This document shows, one piece after another, positions 6,572-6,693 of a stretch of DNA of 6,693 nt. Positions within the stretch are counted from its first letter, which is position 1; each line of letters opens with the position of its first letter. The notes beneath the pieces are model-generated. The model was not told the origin of the DNA and made no database searches. It was given only the letters and a program-made list of their open reading frames with translations. Source of the DNA: DASYXZ01 sp035934315 (lineage in GTDB: Bacteria > Acidobacteriota > Terriglobia > UBA7540); NCBI GenBank assembly GCA_035934315.1, contig DASYXZ010000234.1:1-6693 (forward strand). Direction: 5' to 3'. A program made the position numbers and the translations under genes.

Positions 6572-6693
6572 TCACCATTCCCCTGTCACACACTCCAACA
6601 TAATCCCGTCAACATAGCACCACATCCAATCTTCTCCCGGCTGGAACGACTTGATGATGGGGTGCCGCGTTTGGTGAAAATGTTTGGTGGCGT
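6572..6693 (-). CDS. UBP-type zinc-finger protein, C-terminal fragment (5' end outside window)
   Basis: Reading the - strand from the window edge gives 39 codons and a TGA stop (6572-6574). The visible peptide begins ATKHFHQTRHPIIKSF and continues QPGEDWMWCYVD before a short tail GIMLECVTGEW. This matches the end of the UBP-type (ubiquitin-hydrolase) zinc-finger domain found in small stand-alone bacterial proteins: the H-x5-H zinc-ligand pair (His4 and His10 of the fragment, within HFHQTRHP) and the E-x-W-x-W-C-Y-V-D strand. The Cys-rich first half of the finger and the start codon lie beyond the right edge. In bacteria these proteins are usually about 80-110 residues and have no settled function; no ubiquitin system is implied. 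The family call rests on the motif only. Confidence 0.75.
   Translation of the reverse strand, partial: ATKHFHQTRHPIIKSFQPGEDWMWCYVDGIMLECVTGEW

Noticed and set aside
1..6693. CRISPR array, tRNA, rRNA, insertion sequence, toxin-antitoxin or defence system
   Set aside because: No regularly spaced repeats, cloverleaf-like segments, transposase motifs, or small overlapping gene pairs with known toxin or defence motifs were seen on either strand.

Overview
The window is an ordinary-looking stretch of bacterial chromosome. It has moderately high G+C, tightly packed genes, and no RNA gene, CRISPR array, insertion sequence or phage gene that I can support. Several gene types together suggest Acidobacteriota or a similar soil or environmental lineage: a secreted M13 metallopeptidase, a YVTN-type beta-propeller, an esterase-like hydrolase with an upstream domain, and a small UBP-type zinc-finger protein. 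This assignment is inferred from gene content, not proven.

Left part (1-3276): two convergent genes. The first is the C-terminal catalytic part of an alpha/beta-hydrolase of the esterase D/enterochelin-esterase type, on the + strand and cut by the left window edge. A gap of about 100 bp with possible hairpins follows. Next is a complete M13 (neprilysin/PepO-like) zinc endopeptidase on the - strand, with a signal peptide and all expected active-site residues.

Middle (3277-3543): a divergent intergenic region with a candidate promoter and a clear Shine-Dalgarno site for the peptidase, and a clear Shine-Dalgarno site for the + strand cluster.

Right part (3544-6479): three tightly packed + strand genes that look like one transcription unit. 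They are a type I-beta DAHP synthase (first step of the shikimate pathway), a membrane-anchored or lipoprotein YVTN beta-propeller with eight recognisable repeats (ATGA overlap with the previous gene), and an MPG/AAG-type 3-methyladenine DNA glycosylase (3-nt gap). The three functions do not form an obvious pathway, so the cluster may reflect compact packing rather than one process. The start of the propeller gene contains a perfect 26-bp inverted repeat. It encodes an implausible N-terminal leader and is the strongest unexplained signal in the window.

Right edge (6572-6693): the last 39 codons of a UBP-type zinc-finger protein on the - strand, cut by the window edge and lacking a visible start.

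I did not find convincing evidence of a previously undescribed system. The items worth a second look are the inverted repeat and start-site problem in the propeller gene, the eight-repeat propeller, and the mixed operon.
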